A DNA stretch of 64,000 bases from Filosporella fistucella (Eukaryota; Ascomycota; Leotiomycetes; Helotiales): the NCBI GenBank assembly GCA_030077755.1, contig JAQJZZ010000010.1, positions 6,138,001-6,202,000 of the forward strand, read 5' to 3'. Positions 35,712 to 46,296 of this stretch are shown here, in pieces. Made by a program: the position numbers and the translations under genes. Under the pieces are notes generated by a model. It searched no databases, was not told where the DNA came from, and worked only from the letters and a program-made list of their open reading frames with translations. Each line of letters opens with the position of its first letter. Positions within the stretch are counted from its first letter, which is position 1.

Positions 35712-37043
35712 CTACTCAATCTCGGTGCTCTCTGGCAACGCGTCTTGGGTTAACTTAGACCACCGACTATGATATACCCTCCCATCTTTGATGACAGCAA
35801 GAATATGCTTGTCGGGGCTGTCGAATATTGTTACATCCTCCAGAGGATTCCGGTTCAATATCAATAGGTCCGCTGCAAACCCTGTCTTTATCTGTCCCAA
35901 GAAGTCACTCAAACCAAGTCTGTTCGCAGGATTGATAGTAGCACTTTGCAAGATGGCTTTTGAACTCAAAACCTTAGCTCTCAGCTCGAACTCTTGTGTC
36001 TGTTCAACGCCAAGGGGGCCAAGAAGATCTGTTCCAAAGCAGATTGTCACCCCAGCCTTCGACGCTATCTCAAGCGATCGGAGCCCAGCCTGAAGTACCT
36101 TTCCATTTTTTAATCGTGACTCGTCCGGTAGGAACCCAGGAAACTTTCGGTCAATCATCGAGGAATATGCGATGAGGGTGGGGGTGAGGAACACATTATT
36201 CTCTGCCATGTATCTTGCCGTATCCTCATCCAAAAGGTTTCCATGCTCAATTCCCGTGGCTCCATTGTGGATTGCATGTCGTATTGATCGAGGAGTATAT
36301 GCGTGGGCTGTAACATATGTGTTGGCATTTCTTGCGACCTCCGAAATGGCTCTCACTTCTTCACCTGTGAACTGCACACTCTCCAACTTATCTGTAGGAC
36401 TTGCAACACCCCCTCCAGCCATAATCTTGATGAAATCTGCTCCCGTTCGAAGCTCTTCTCTCGCAGCTTTGATACATTCCGCCACGCCATCGCATAATCT
36501 ACTCAGACCTTTCACAGTTCCACCACAGCAATCCTCATGATTGTGGACCCCACGAGAATCTCCGTGACCACCTGTCTGGGTAAGAGCATGACCAGCGATG
36601 AATAACCTGGGTCCTTGGACTACGTCTTCATTGATAGCCTCTTTCAGAGCAAATGATGCACCCCCGCAGTCCCGAACGCTCGTAAATCCTCTCCGTAGCA
36701 TTTGCTGGACTACATATGGTTGTCGTAGAGTGGAGACTGTAGAATCCATACTGAATATGTCACCAAGGCTCTTTTCTCCAGGAACAGCAGAAATATGGAC
36801 ATGATTGTCAATGAGCCCAGGACAAAGATACTTTCCAGCAAGATCGACTACGATTCTATCAGGTTTTGGGATGGTGTAGAATGACTGTTCTGTTGGATCA
36901 ATCGATTTGATTGTTCCGTTCGCGATTGTGACAGCTCTATTTGCCAAAATTGCCCCATCAGCTGTATCAACTACATTGGCATTGCGAAAGATATACGTGT
37001 TTTGGGGCCCGAGCTTCCAGGGTTTGATGAGATTCTCTCTCAT
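35712..37043 (-). CDS. Metal-dependent amidohydrolase, 443 aa, single exon
   Basis: Cyclic-amide, lactone or dipeptide hydrolase of the COG1228 (imidazolonepropionase/prolidase-like) group. Visible metal and catalytic residues: DNHVHIS (HxH), DFIKIMAGGGV (Lys that is carboxylated in binuclear members), YVTAHAYTP (third His), GIEHGNLLD (fourth His) and CFGTDLLGPLG (Asp). The N-terminal YIFRNANVVD and the final ADLLILNRNPLEDV form the beta-sandwich typical of the family. There is no signal peptide. It converges on the reductase gene, and its promoter carries GCGGGGTA at 37257-37264, the motif shared with the other cluster promoters. A lactone- or amide-opening step in the cluster pathway is possible but only inferred. 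Confidence 0.9.
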   Translation of the reverse strand: MRENLIKPWKLGPQNTYIFRNANVVDTADGAILANRAVTIANGTIKSIDPTEQSFYTIPKPDRIVVDLAGKYLCPGLIDNHVHISAVPGEKSLGDIFSMDSTVSTLRQPYVVQQMLRRGFTSVRDCGGASFALKEAINEDVVQGPRLFIAGHALTQTGGHGDSRGVHNHEDCCGGTVKGLSRLCDGVAECIKAAREELRTGADFIKIMAGGGVASPTDKLESVQFTGEEVRAISEVARNANTYVTAHAYTPRSIRHAIHNGATGIEHGNLLDEDTARYMAENNVFLTPTLIAYSSMIDRKFPGFLPDESRLKNGKVLQAGLRSLEIASKAGVTICFGTDLLGPLGVEQTQEFELRAKVLSSKAILQSATINPANRLGLSDFLGQIKTGFAADLLILNRNPLEDVTIFDSPDKHILAVIKDGRVYHSRWSKLTQDALPESTEIE

Positions 37044-37516
37044 GTTGATTGCTACAGCTCTACAGCGATTGCGGAGCGATGAGCTTCCCTATCAATATTG
37101 TAGTGTTGATGGTGTTGGTGAGTTTAATTAGAAAGTTTCTTCGGGGGCGCAGCTCCAGCTTTTGAAACAGCCCACTCTTCACTAACAGGCTTTGCAAAGC
37201 CCTGAACCACCACCGTGTGTACCAGGGGACCGCACGCTATTGCTGCAGGCTTCATAGCGGGGTATGACTCCTCTGTATTTGTGAAATGCTGATAATATCC
37301 CGCAACTGCGATAACCTCATGGTTGTTAGTTTAGATGCCACATTAATTAGTATAGAACAAGTGAGCGCCAGCGCCATTAATTAATTTCTCTATATATGCT
37401 ATTAATTATATCCCATTATTACCATTTAATGTCCCGAATAACTATATACAGCGCATTAATCCTGCCGCAAGGTACCAAATATATACACAAAACCCTTCCA
37501 CGAATAATCTCAACCC
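37044..37516. promoter_or_regulatory. Amidohydrolase promoter with GCGGGGTA
   Basis: Contains GCGGGGTA at 37257-37264, 214 bp upstream of the amidohydrolase ATG. The remainder is AT-rich (from 37320) and includes the 3' UTR of the LPMO-like gene. No gene seen. Confidence 0.4.
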
Positions 37517-38128
37517 TTACATAGTAAAGTCTACACAGCTCATATACGTCTGCTTTGCCTCCTGCGAATCCCACCACCATTGAACAACACAAGCACCTGC
37601 CGTTCCACACTGACCAGAAACATCCGGCATCGTGATATCGAATTGCGTTTGATTCTTCGGAACTTCTGTTGAAGTGCTAGCATACACAGGAAAGTATGCC
37701 AGCTCATTGCCGATCACCTTGTTCGTGGCGGTATCGACGATCGACACGTTTGCAGTGCCAGTATGTTTGGCTTGGATATCGATCGTTATGGGTACCAATT
37801 GACCAGCAGTAAATTTTTGTACATTCGCTGTATTGTCTTGAAATTGTAGTCCTTTGCACAAAGTTACGTCGCATGCTCCTGCATCAAAATCCTTCTGTGA
37901 TGCGCCGATCTTTTGGAGTTGTTGGATGTCACCGTATTCGTTGGACTTGAGATTATTTGAGACTTGCTCCCCGCATACTAGAAAAGTCAGCATACCAAAT
38001 TAAACTAAAATCCTGCAAGTCTAACCTGCTTTCATTGCCTCTCCAGCAGACCTCGCAATAGGGGTTTTGATAATTCCGTGACAGGTGGAAAGAGTGGCAA
38101 AAGCCAAAGCAAAGAATTGGTAATGCAT
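37517..38128 (-). CDS. Small secreted LPMO-like protein (copper histidine-brace type), 187 aa
   Basis: Two exons in phase: 38128-38026 and 37977-37517. A signal peptide (MHYQFFALAFATLSTC) ends exactly before a His: the mature protein would begin HGIIKTPIARSAG. An N-terminal His with HG is the mark of lytic polysaccharide monooxygenases and related copper proteins. A second possible ligand is in IQAKHTGTANVSIVD. Four or more Cys (VCGEQV, ACDVTLC, GQCGTAGAC, YMSCVDF) would make disulfides, and the Trp run VVQWWWDS is typical of chitin-binding type-4-like fungal proteins. Probably acts on a cell-wall polysaccharide outside the cell. Assignment to a specific AA family cannot be made by eye. Confidence 0.75.
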
Positions 38129-39077
38129 CTTGCGTAAATTAAAATCAGATAGGAGAACAGAAGTTATACTGGAATGAATGACAGTTTCGAAAGAATGACT
38201 TGAAGTAATGACCTCCGAAACAGACAAAGGTATCAATATATATTACTACCTGCTGGGTGCGATGCATCTCGTCAGAACTCAGACCGGATGGGAATCATGC
38301 AGAAGAGCGGAGATGTCATCGCCCGACTCGCAACTCTCATCAAAAGAAGATGGGACTACTTTACCGAGGCAGTGCTCAGGCAGTTTATGCTGTTTCAACT
38401 GAAGAATAAACATTTCAAGCTTGTTTTAGAAACATGAACCAGACGTTCAACCTGCCAAGTTCCGATGCGTCTCATGGATTGGAGGAAATCATGGTCTGTG
38501 CAACATTCGGCTGCAAGCGTTACCAATTTGTGAGATATGATTTGTTTCTAAATCCTTCTGACTACGGTTAAAATTAATGCTATGCCAAATATGTACAAAT
38601 TCGCGAGCAATTGAAGAAGCTTCCTCTTAATAGAGTGAGCGCATTGGTGACTTCAGGCCAATCGCGGGGTTGCTGAAGTATTTTGTTGGAAACGTAAACC
38701 CAGATCAAGGATGAACACAGTCTGAAGTTTGTACTATGTTTGCATGGAAGAAAATCTCGCATTCAAGAAAAGGTGCGATCAGGAAATGACTGCTCTTTGA
38801 AAGCTATGTTCAGAATAGAGAAGTGTATATTCGCAGTTTCTAAAACAATAACTAGGGGACGACGATAAGCCTGAACGTTTCGGACCTACCAGTACACAAA
38901 TGTATTCTCAGATGGTATCAAGGAAGATTAATTTAGGAAGGTGTAGCTATAATTAGGGCCCGAAACTTCAAAGAGCTCAAGATTTCAAGGTTCTCTAGGC
39001 GAATGCACTCGCTCTCCGCCCTCCATATCTAGGACTATTATACACTATTAATACACCCTTCGCTTTGACAAGCAAGC
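38129..39077. other. Intergenic, no gene seen
   Basis: About 950 bp: promoter of the LPMO-like gene at the left, 3' flank of the ankyrin gene at the right. The short ORFs have no recognisable domain. Confidence 0.5.
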
Positions 39078-40694
39078 TTATCGGGCCTTTGGATTCAACC
39101 ATACTCGTACTTCGTAAGTACCTTTGGCGCAAGAACTTGCCATACTCTCAACCACTTTCCAGAGCTGACCCGGCATGTAAAGTACTACCCATGCGATACC
39201 TACACCGATATACCAAAGACATGCTCCTACCTCCCCAAAGAGAGATTTCATGAGTTTGTAGGAGCCCTTTCCAAGAGCAGATATCCAGGAAAAAATAAGC
39301 TTTGGGAATTCAACGAAAACAGCCTTGAGCATATCGCAGAATCCGTTCCAAATATCTGCCAACGTAAGAGCCTTGAAGAATGTTACAATCGCCTCGAAGA
39401 TTGTCGACAGCCACGAAACAATCTTCAACAATGCATTCCAAAGAACTCTAACAACCCCGGTGAATCCGTTCAGCAGCCATTTACCGAGAAGTGCCAAGGT
39501 CTTTGGAATTCTGACCGTCAAGACCTTCCATGCCCATAAAAGAATTGTCTTCAAGATATGGGGAAGTGTGGTAGTTATAAACTTCCAGGACCACTGACAG
39601 GTTTTCACAACACCGCGGTACAATTCCTTTGGGACTTTCCCTAGCCATAACATGAACCCTTTGATTCGTCCTGGCATCTCCAACATCTGACGCTTGAGCC
39701 AAGGTCCGAATGATTTTCGTTGTTCCCAACACCATGACATGCTCTTCTTGAGGGGTTTGACAATCGCGTGCTTCGGTATAGTCCAGAGAAAGAACTTCTC
39801 AATATCCCACACGAAAAACTTGACAAATTTCGCCATATTCGTTACTGCCTTCTTTGATCGCTGGATCAACTTCTTGTTCTTATGTTTCCATCGTCGGAAG
39901 CCACCTCCGCGTCTGGCTGGTAGATAGTCGACCACTTCTCGATGTCCATTCTCAGCGGCAAGTCGGAGAGCTATTTGTCCGTCTGGCGCAATGAGGGAGT
40001 CATCTGCATGATATTGCTCCATCAAAATCTTCACAAGTACTAGGTTTCCTAGTGAAGCAGCAAGTTGAACAGGCGTACGCTGAATATAGTCCCATCCTGG
40101 TTGTCCTTTCCATACCGCTGAATCTAAAGACTTGAGGGGGTCAGCTTCAGTGTATGACATTCATCGTGAACTTACAACACTGCCAAATGCGTTTGGATCT
40201 GCTCCAAAATTCAATAGTTGTTTTGCAATGCCATTGTTCCTCTGCTCTATGGCAGCTAGAAGAGGGGTTTGGCCCTCTCTTCTGGAATCAGTTGTCGCAA
40301 GGTGGTTTTCAATCAGGAAGCCAATCACATCTTGTTGATCTGCTTTGATCGCTGTGAATAGTCCTTCGATCGCAAGTGGAACAACATTTTCATCGTCCGT
40401 CCATTTCCCCATTTCAGCACTTTCAATAAATCGTTTCCATATCGATATGTCTTGCAGTCGTGGCTGAGTGCCATGCTCGTTCAGCCAAATATAATCGTGT
40501 ATACGTGCTGGATCATAATGGAGCATATCGCGGATGTCTTGTATACTAACATATTCGGAATGTGTTGTATATGTGGGGAGTATCTCTGGACGTGATGAGC
40601 TTGGCTCAGTAGGGTGAAGCTCTTCGTAGGTTGGGATATCTGAAATATATGGTGGAGAAGAATGGGTTTGATAAACTGGAGCAGATTCTGACAT
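39078..40694 (-). CDS. Ankyrin protein with Trp-rich amphipathic C-terminal half, 523 aa
   Basis: Two exons in phase: 40694-40176 and 40130-39078. The N-terminal ~70 residues are Pro/Ser/Thr-rich. Ankyrin repeats follow: EGQTPLLAAIEQRNNGIAKQLL, then QRTPVQLAASLGNLVLVKIL and GQIALRLAAENGHREVVDYL. After a basic stretch (RRWKHKNKKLIQRSKKA) comes a ~270-residue region of repeating amphipathic segments with Trp, Phe, Lys and Pro, such as KFFLWTIPKHAIVKP, KFITTTLPHILKTILLWAWK and KLIFSWISALGKG. It looks like successive membrane-associating helices separated by Pro, ending in a more hydrophobic segment (YIGVGIAWVVLYMPG). I do not know this family; membrane attachment is inferred. Confidence 0.8.
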
Positions 40695-41318
40695 GGTTTC
40701 GTAATTATGGATAACAAGGAGAATATGAGATTTTGATGATTCCAGTCAAGATATTGTGCGATGTGGTGTGGTTGCCTGATTGAAGGAGATTCGTCACGTG
40801 TTTGGAAATGCGATTCTTCTGTGTGAATGTGTATTCAGGCCGGGATGAAGCAATCGTCTTCCTTATGAACCAAGAGCTTGAAGGCTGCCACGATATAGCT
40901 GAGCATGATGTGCCTCGAGTCTTGCTGGTCAGGCTTTCGAGTTGTGGTGTTGTGGAGGCTGATTGAGACGTGGCGGTGATGGTCTCGCCTAATACCTCGA
41001 AATGGCTGGCAAAGGGCTGAAGGTAATAACTCAGCCTCTATCTTGGCGGCCTTCGCCACATTGAAAGCCGAGGTACCATTCCATTTCATTTCAACCGAAC
41101 GTGATGGCCGTCGCTTTTGAGTGATTCCTTGTCTCTCCTATAACGAGGCGTGTGGACAAGGAAAAGATTCTGGACTGGTTAATCTGAAGTGCTGGACTTG
41201 GCGGCTTAGTCATGGCGCAACCTTAATTTCACAACATCACAAATTGAAAAACACAATATGGTGGACAGAAGAATTTTAATTCTATCTATCCGTGAGAAGC
41301 CAGGAAGAGATGGCCACT
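40695..41318. other. Intergenic, no gene seen
   Basis: About 620 bp between two minus-strand genes: promoter of the ankyrin gene and 3' flank of the zinc-knuckle gene. No coding signal. Confidence 0.45.
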
Positions 41319-43390
41319 CTAGGAACCTCTCATCTGCACATCATTACCTCCAGCACCAGCACCAGCACCAGCACCAGCCCCTCCACCTCCACTACCTCCG
41401 GGCTTTGAGTTGTCAGGACCTTTGCTGGCCGCCTTCTTCTGCTTCCACTTCCTCTTCTTCTTGTCCTCCTCCTGCTTCGATCCGGAATCTTTCCCAGCCT
41501 GAGACTTCTTCCTAATACCAGAATACGTGCCTGGTCTAGAATATCCTTTCTTCCCCTTTTGGGAATCTTGTTGACCTTCCGAATGTGAACCCGTTTTAAA
41601 GTTCCATCCATTTGGAGGACCATATCTGGGCTGAGAAGAAGAGCCTGCACCACTTCCACCGTGGTCGTTTCTTTCTCGACTTGAATTGATGTTCCTGGTA
41701 AAGTTCTCGAAGGCAGTGACGACGTTGGCTGAGGGAGTGATGTTGGGCGGAGCCGGCGGGTTATAGCTGACGTATGTCGATGTTGTAGGGTCGAATCTGA
41801 ACATTGCCCTAGTACCGGGTACGTGACTTCGCCAAGGGATAAAGTAATATCCTTCCATCTCATAAATTCCGTCGAATCGCTGACTAACTCCTTGAGGGTT
41901 GGAACGATCCCTGGAACCAGAACGATGTTTGCTGTTTTCATGCTGTTTCCTCTCCATGTAGGATCCTGTCCAATAATCCCGGGTCGGTGATCGACTTCTC
42001 TCGTCATTTCGCCTCGAGATTGACGGTGAACGCTTGCTTGCACGACCTCTGGACTTTTGTCTCGAGCTTGACGTGCTGGTTTTATCCTTGGCGGGCTCAA
42101 CAACCTTCGTGGCCTTTTCAGGCTCAACGTCTTTTGTTGGCTCACCAGGTTTGTCGCCAGTAGTTGCATCGCGCGGGCGTGGTCCCTTTACTGGTTGTGG
42201 GAATTTGCAGCTTACTTTATTCCACTTCGGATGATGAAATTTAGCATATTCCTCTTCAGTCCAGTTCGCGCCATTGAGCTCATCATCCCAAAATGGGTCG
42301 ATTTGAGGTTCCGAGAAATCTGGTACCGGATTGTGGCCCAATAATTCTCGAACTCGAGCTGGAGTCAATGGTCTGTGTCTGTTTGCTCTCGCATGATCAC
42401 TATTCCATCTCTCGGGATCTAGATTCCATAGATTCCAGTCACAATCGAACGCAGGTTTTCCTGCTCGCAATGTGACGAGATAGTGATATGCCTCTCTAGC
42501 ATTCCACTTCTTGTTGCATGATCCAGGAGTGTGCTCATTCGTGTTGCACACTGGGCAACCATAAATATATCCCTCATGAGAGATAACCCTGCTGCAAGTA
42601 GAAACGAAGTGGCCGCGGCCATCATACTTGCCATTGTTCCCGTCAGGCTGATCGTGACATAGGCCACAGACAGCTTGATTTCTTGGAACTCTGACAACAG
42701 CCCCGTTATGGTTGCTTCTGCGTCTGGACTTACGAGCACCATCACCACCAAGTGCAACTGCGCCATCGGTGGGTTGATCTGGCATCTCCAAGTCTTCAGT
42801 CGGTGCATCTGGAGGAAGCTCCGTTTGAGTACCCGCTGCAAGATCATTGTCTGCTTGTTCTATGGCTGCAAGTTCAGCAGCATGAGAACCTACAGTATTG
42901 AACCTCAGTTTCGGTAGGGTTAACGGTGCAGTTGCCGTTGGGGTAGAAGTGGTTTCTGTTGTGGTGCCATTTGTGGCTCCATCTCCAGAATTTACACTTT
43001 GTCTCCATTGTTATGGGCAGCAGCCGCTGGAGTAGAACTGGTTTCCGTCGCGATGCCATTTTCGGCAGCAGCTACAGAATCTCCAGTGAGGAAACCCCCT
43101 GTCGAGGTAGCTTTCCCTGGAGTAGAAGTGGTTTCTGTTGTGGTACCATTTACAGCTCCATCTCCAGACTCTGCACTTCCAATTCCATTGTTGTGGGCAG
43201 TAGCCGCTGGAGTAGAGGTGGTTTCTGTCGTGCCACCGTTCTGGGCACCGAACAGAAACCCAAGCACCTGCAAACCTCCACTCAAGGCAAGCCTCCCAAA
43301 TGCTCCTATTGAATTGTCACGCCTTGACGACAACTCAACCTTGCCATCGTCTAAATGATCGATTTCATCGTCATCGTCGTAGTTTGCCAT
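41319..43390 (-). CDS. Zinc-knuckle protein with internal repeats, interrupted by an apparent 1-nt frameshift
   Basis: The N-terminal part starts at ATG 43390 (MANYDDDDEIDHLDDGKVEL), runs through GAFGRLALSGGLQVLGFLFG and three repeats containing ETT/SSTP, and reaches TAA at 42994-42992. The reading then continues in another frame from about 43010 through a fourth repeat (SGDGATNGTTTETTSTP) to the end at 41319. Aligning repeat copies, the third-to-fourth junction (AATGGAGACAAAGTG) is one base shorter than the matching junction between the first two copies (AATGGAATTGGAAGT). The C-terminal part has CGLCHDQ..., a CCHC knuckle CPVCNTNEHTPGSC, RS-rich stretches and a Gly/Ala run. Nucleic-acid binding is likely; no further function is recognised. 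It may be a polymorphic or broken allele, or contain an intron I could not fix. Confidence 0.6.
41349..41376. repeat. CCAGCA hexanucleotide repeat in coding sequence
   Basis: About five tandem copies of the hexamer, encoding the Gly-Ala run near the C-terminus of the zinc-knuckle protein. A likely length-variable site. Confidence 0.75.
42941..43245 (-). repeat. Four diverged minisatellite units encoding TTETTSTP-like repeats
   Basis: Units of about 88-93 nt with the core GTAGAAGTGGTTTCTGT (plus-strand reading) near 42945, 43032, 43120 and 43213. Each encodes Asn-Gly, Glu-Thr and Ser-Thr-Pro. The frameshift of the host gene lies between two units. Confidence 0.75.
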
Positions 43391-46296
43391 CTTGTGGGAT
43401 GGAGATTGTTGATGTTGTGATGAGGCTGCCGATGGAGACAAAGTCAATAAAGGATATCACCGCAAGGCTGTGCCCAGTTGTTTATTTTCCAATCATGTGA
43501 CTGTCATTCCCCCGGGCCTGATCGAACAAATCCAATTCCTCCCAAGCGGTGGGTACCTTAGGTATCGAGGAATCAATCCCCGTATGTTGCCACAAGTTAA
43601 ATGAGTGGCAATACAATAGTTGCAGAAGAACTGTCACTTCATACTCTACTGCCTCGGTACAATCTCACAGCAATTGACTGCTCAGTGTACGCCAGAACAA
43701 GTATATCAAAGCATAATGGTATTAATTTTCAGACTACATATGCACCATCCGCAACTGCACTATATGTACACCAGCAAGCTTTACTCATTCCAGTTTATCT
43801 GCCATCATATCCCTCATCATGCAGCCTGTTTTGTGCCAGTCTTATACAGAAGCCCACCAAACTGCCCATAGTGCATTGCCTTTCTCGAATCCTCGCATTT
43901 CTGAGTGGGAAAGTACCCTAACCAAGATGCATTTGCTGCAAAGAAAGTATCTTGGCGCCAGCAAGCACAGAATCTTCACCATCTGCCCGATATCAAGTCC
44001 TTCATCAACATATTCGGATGCCCTCCAGCAGAACTTTCGCGTTATACACGTATTCGCTTCCCTTATAACAATGACAAAAACCATCGCTTCGACAGCAAGA
44101 AGGATATTCATTTGGTATCCCTGATCATCCCTAACGATGTATGTTCTCGAGTATCGTAGAAGTTTGTGGAAAGGAATGTCTTCTAATTCTGTTACGTGCG
44201 TGATCAGCATCATTATCGAAGCGGTTGAGATCGCAGTGTCTGTTGCTCGCACTGCACGATCGTATCCTGTAACTTGTATCAAAATTAGCCAATATCCGCT
44301 ATGATTGGGCAATATCGAAAGTAACTGCGATCTTTACAGCATATACACTGTATTTGATCTCGCGAAACCAAACGATGGTTTGGCTTCAAACCTTATACGT
44401 CAAAATATTTGATTCGGTCTCGATTCATCTATCCCCTTTTGCCCTTTGTCAAGTCACTCCCTCATAGTGTGCTCCTGTGTATCCTTCTCTCTTGTTCCGT
44501 CTCGTTTTTCCTTTGAGGGACTGGTGCAGCTCTGTCTTTTGTTAGCAAGGATTCAAGTGCCATGGCCTGTGTTGGTAATTCCACCCTTAATATCGAAACT
44601 CTTTGTTGATTCCTTCCTTGGCGGATTGGGATACCTTCCTGTCACGCCTGATCTCATTGATAATTTCATTGACATTTCTAGGACAAGTCTTGCTCGGATA
44701 AGTTGTGAACACGAGCATTTGTTGTGGCATATACCAATTCGAGAAGTCAACAAACGACGCGCTAAAACAAACACCATCACATTCTCCTGCACGCCTCAGC
44801 CTTGACTCTAACCAAATTCCAAAACCTGGAACGCGAAACCACTTTTCCAAAGATGGAGCTCGCGCAACGCAAGCCATTATCTCAGCTATGCGCTGAATGT
44901 CCCGTCCGTTAGATCGCAGCATTGCGTTTGATACAAGTTCATCATGGGCTCAATGTCCCCGATGGTGAACCATCCATCAAACATCCTAATTCGAGTACAA
45001 TAATGCCACGATTTGACACATTCGCATTCGATAATTTCGACTGGAGAAGGCTGTCGGCGGTATGAAATTTCTTGCACTTCGTAGCCACGAAGCTCTACTC
45101 CATGTGTTTAAGTACTACAAGAGTTTCAGACTTGTTGGACCAGTGCTATCCGATGATAGCCCTGAATCAACATCTTCCGAGCCTCCTAATCCAAAGATTG
45201 GGCTCTGCTCCATCAAGTATACTGGTGTCCAGAAACCCTGTCAGAATTATTGACTCGCGTGTTCGCGCTTCAAGTTAGCAACTTCCCTCTGACAAGCTGC
45301 AATCCTCCATTCCTTGAGAGAGACCTTTAGTATGGAGAGAATGGCGTCGCCATAGAAGATCTCACATCTTGGAGTAGCATGTCCTTATTTGGATCAATGG
45401 AAAATTGTCTCGACAAGCACACAAATAGTATCTGACGGCTGGGGGTGGCCGTACATCTTCCATTATATTGGAAGATTCCAAGGGATTTTTTATAAACATA
45501 TTGGAAAGATGGAACAGAGGTGTTACCGGCTCAAGTATTGAACTGCTCTACAAAAGGACGAGTTGCACACCACCGCTGGACTTTATGTTCTCTACTATTC
45601 TCGAGTGCGAAAACCTCCCGGATGGATGCCACCCGGAATGCTTTTCATGTTGCCTTTTCTCCCACCCACCATCGATTTCAGCTTAGTCTTTGAATCCACT
45701 TGCCTATGTACTTAGACAGCTTGTACTAGGCCCTTCTTCCATGGCCTTAGAACGGTCGCAGGCACTGGTGGTCGTTTCTCTGTAAAAGAGCCCGTTTGTG
45801 GTGCTCTCTGGACACTCAACTTATCGGCATCAAGCCTTGCCCATTTAGTAGACCCTGAGTACTACAGAAAGCCCCGTGCCTATGCCCGGCAAACACTGGA
45901 AAAGCTTTCTCCATTGAATGTGAAAAGCTGGGCCTCGAGGTCAGACCTATCGCTTGAGCCAAGAAAAGCCTAGAACGCCAAGGCAGTTGGCAGTATCCAC
46001 AGATAAGATAGCCCAACTTCAACATCACTCATCGCATCTCTTTTCTATCTAACAAGACCCTACGATACCTGTAAATCAAATGGGGGGTAGCCAAGATGGT
46101 TTCCAAGCCGCGAGTGCTCGTTTCAGTAATCTTTTCCAGATCTTATCGTTCTTATCGCTGAACATGTTCGCAGCTGTTCCTGCATCGATTATGCGATGAA
46201 AACATATTATGGGTAGCTCTATGTCTTCATAAGGATCGAGACATCCACAAGTTTTCCACTTTTCGCTGCGAGCTTGTTTAGTTTCCTGGGTCCAAC
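43391..46296. other. Gene-poor 2.9 kb stretch, possible decayed coding sequence
   Basis: Many short ORFs on both strands, none with a confident domain. A 156-codon minus-strand ORF (44312-43842) is hydrophobic in parts (LLAVEAMVFVIVI) and faintly recalls RTA1-like membrane proteins, but the similarity is too weak to call. A 111-codon minus-strand ORF (44922-44587) has no family I know. The right end, from about 46030, is the probable leader of the ammonium transporter. Confidence 0.4.

Noticed and set aside
41330..42169. 279-codon minus-strand ORF overlapping the zinc-knuckle gene
   Set aside because: Shifted frame of an Arg/Ser-rich coding region; the other frame has the CCHC knuckle and continues upstream.
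43842..44312. 156-codon minus-strand ORF with hydrophobic stretch, considered as an RTA1-like membrane protein
   Set aside because: Similarity is too weak and no neighbouring exon with the family motifs could be joined.
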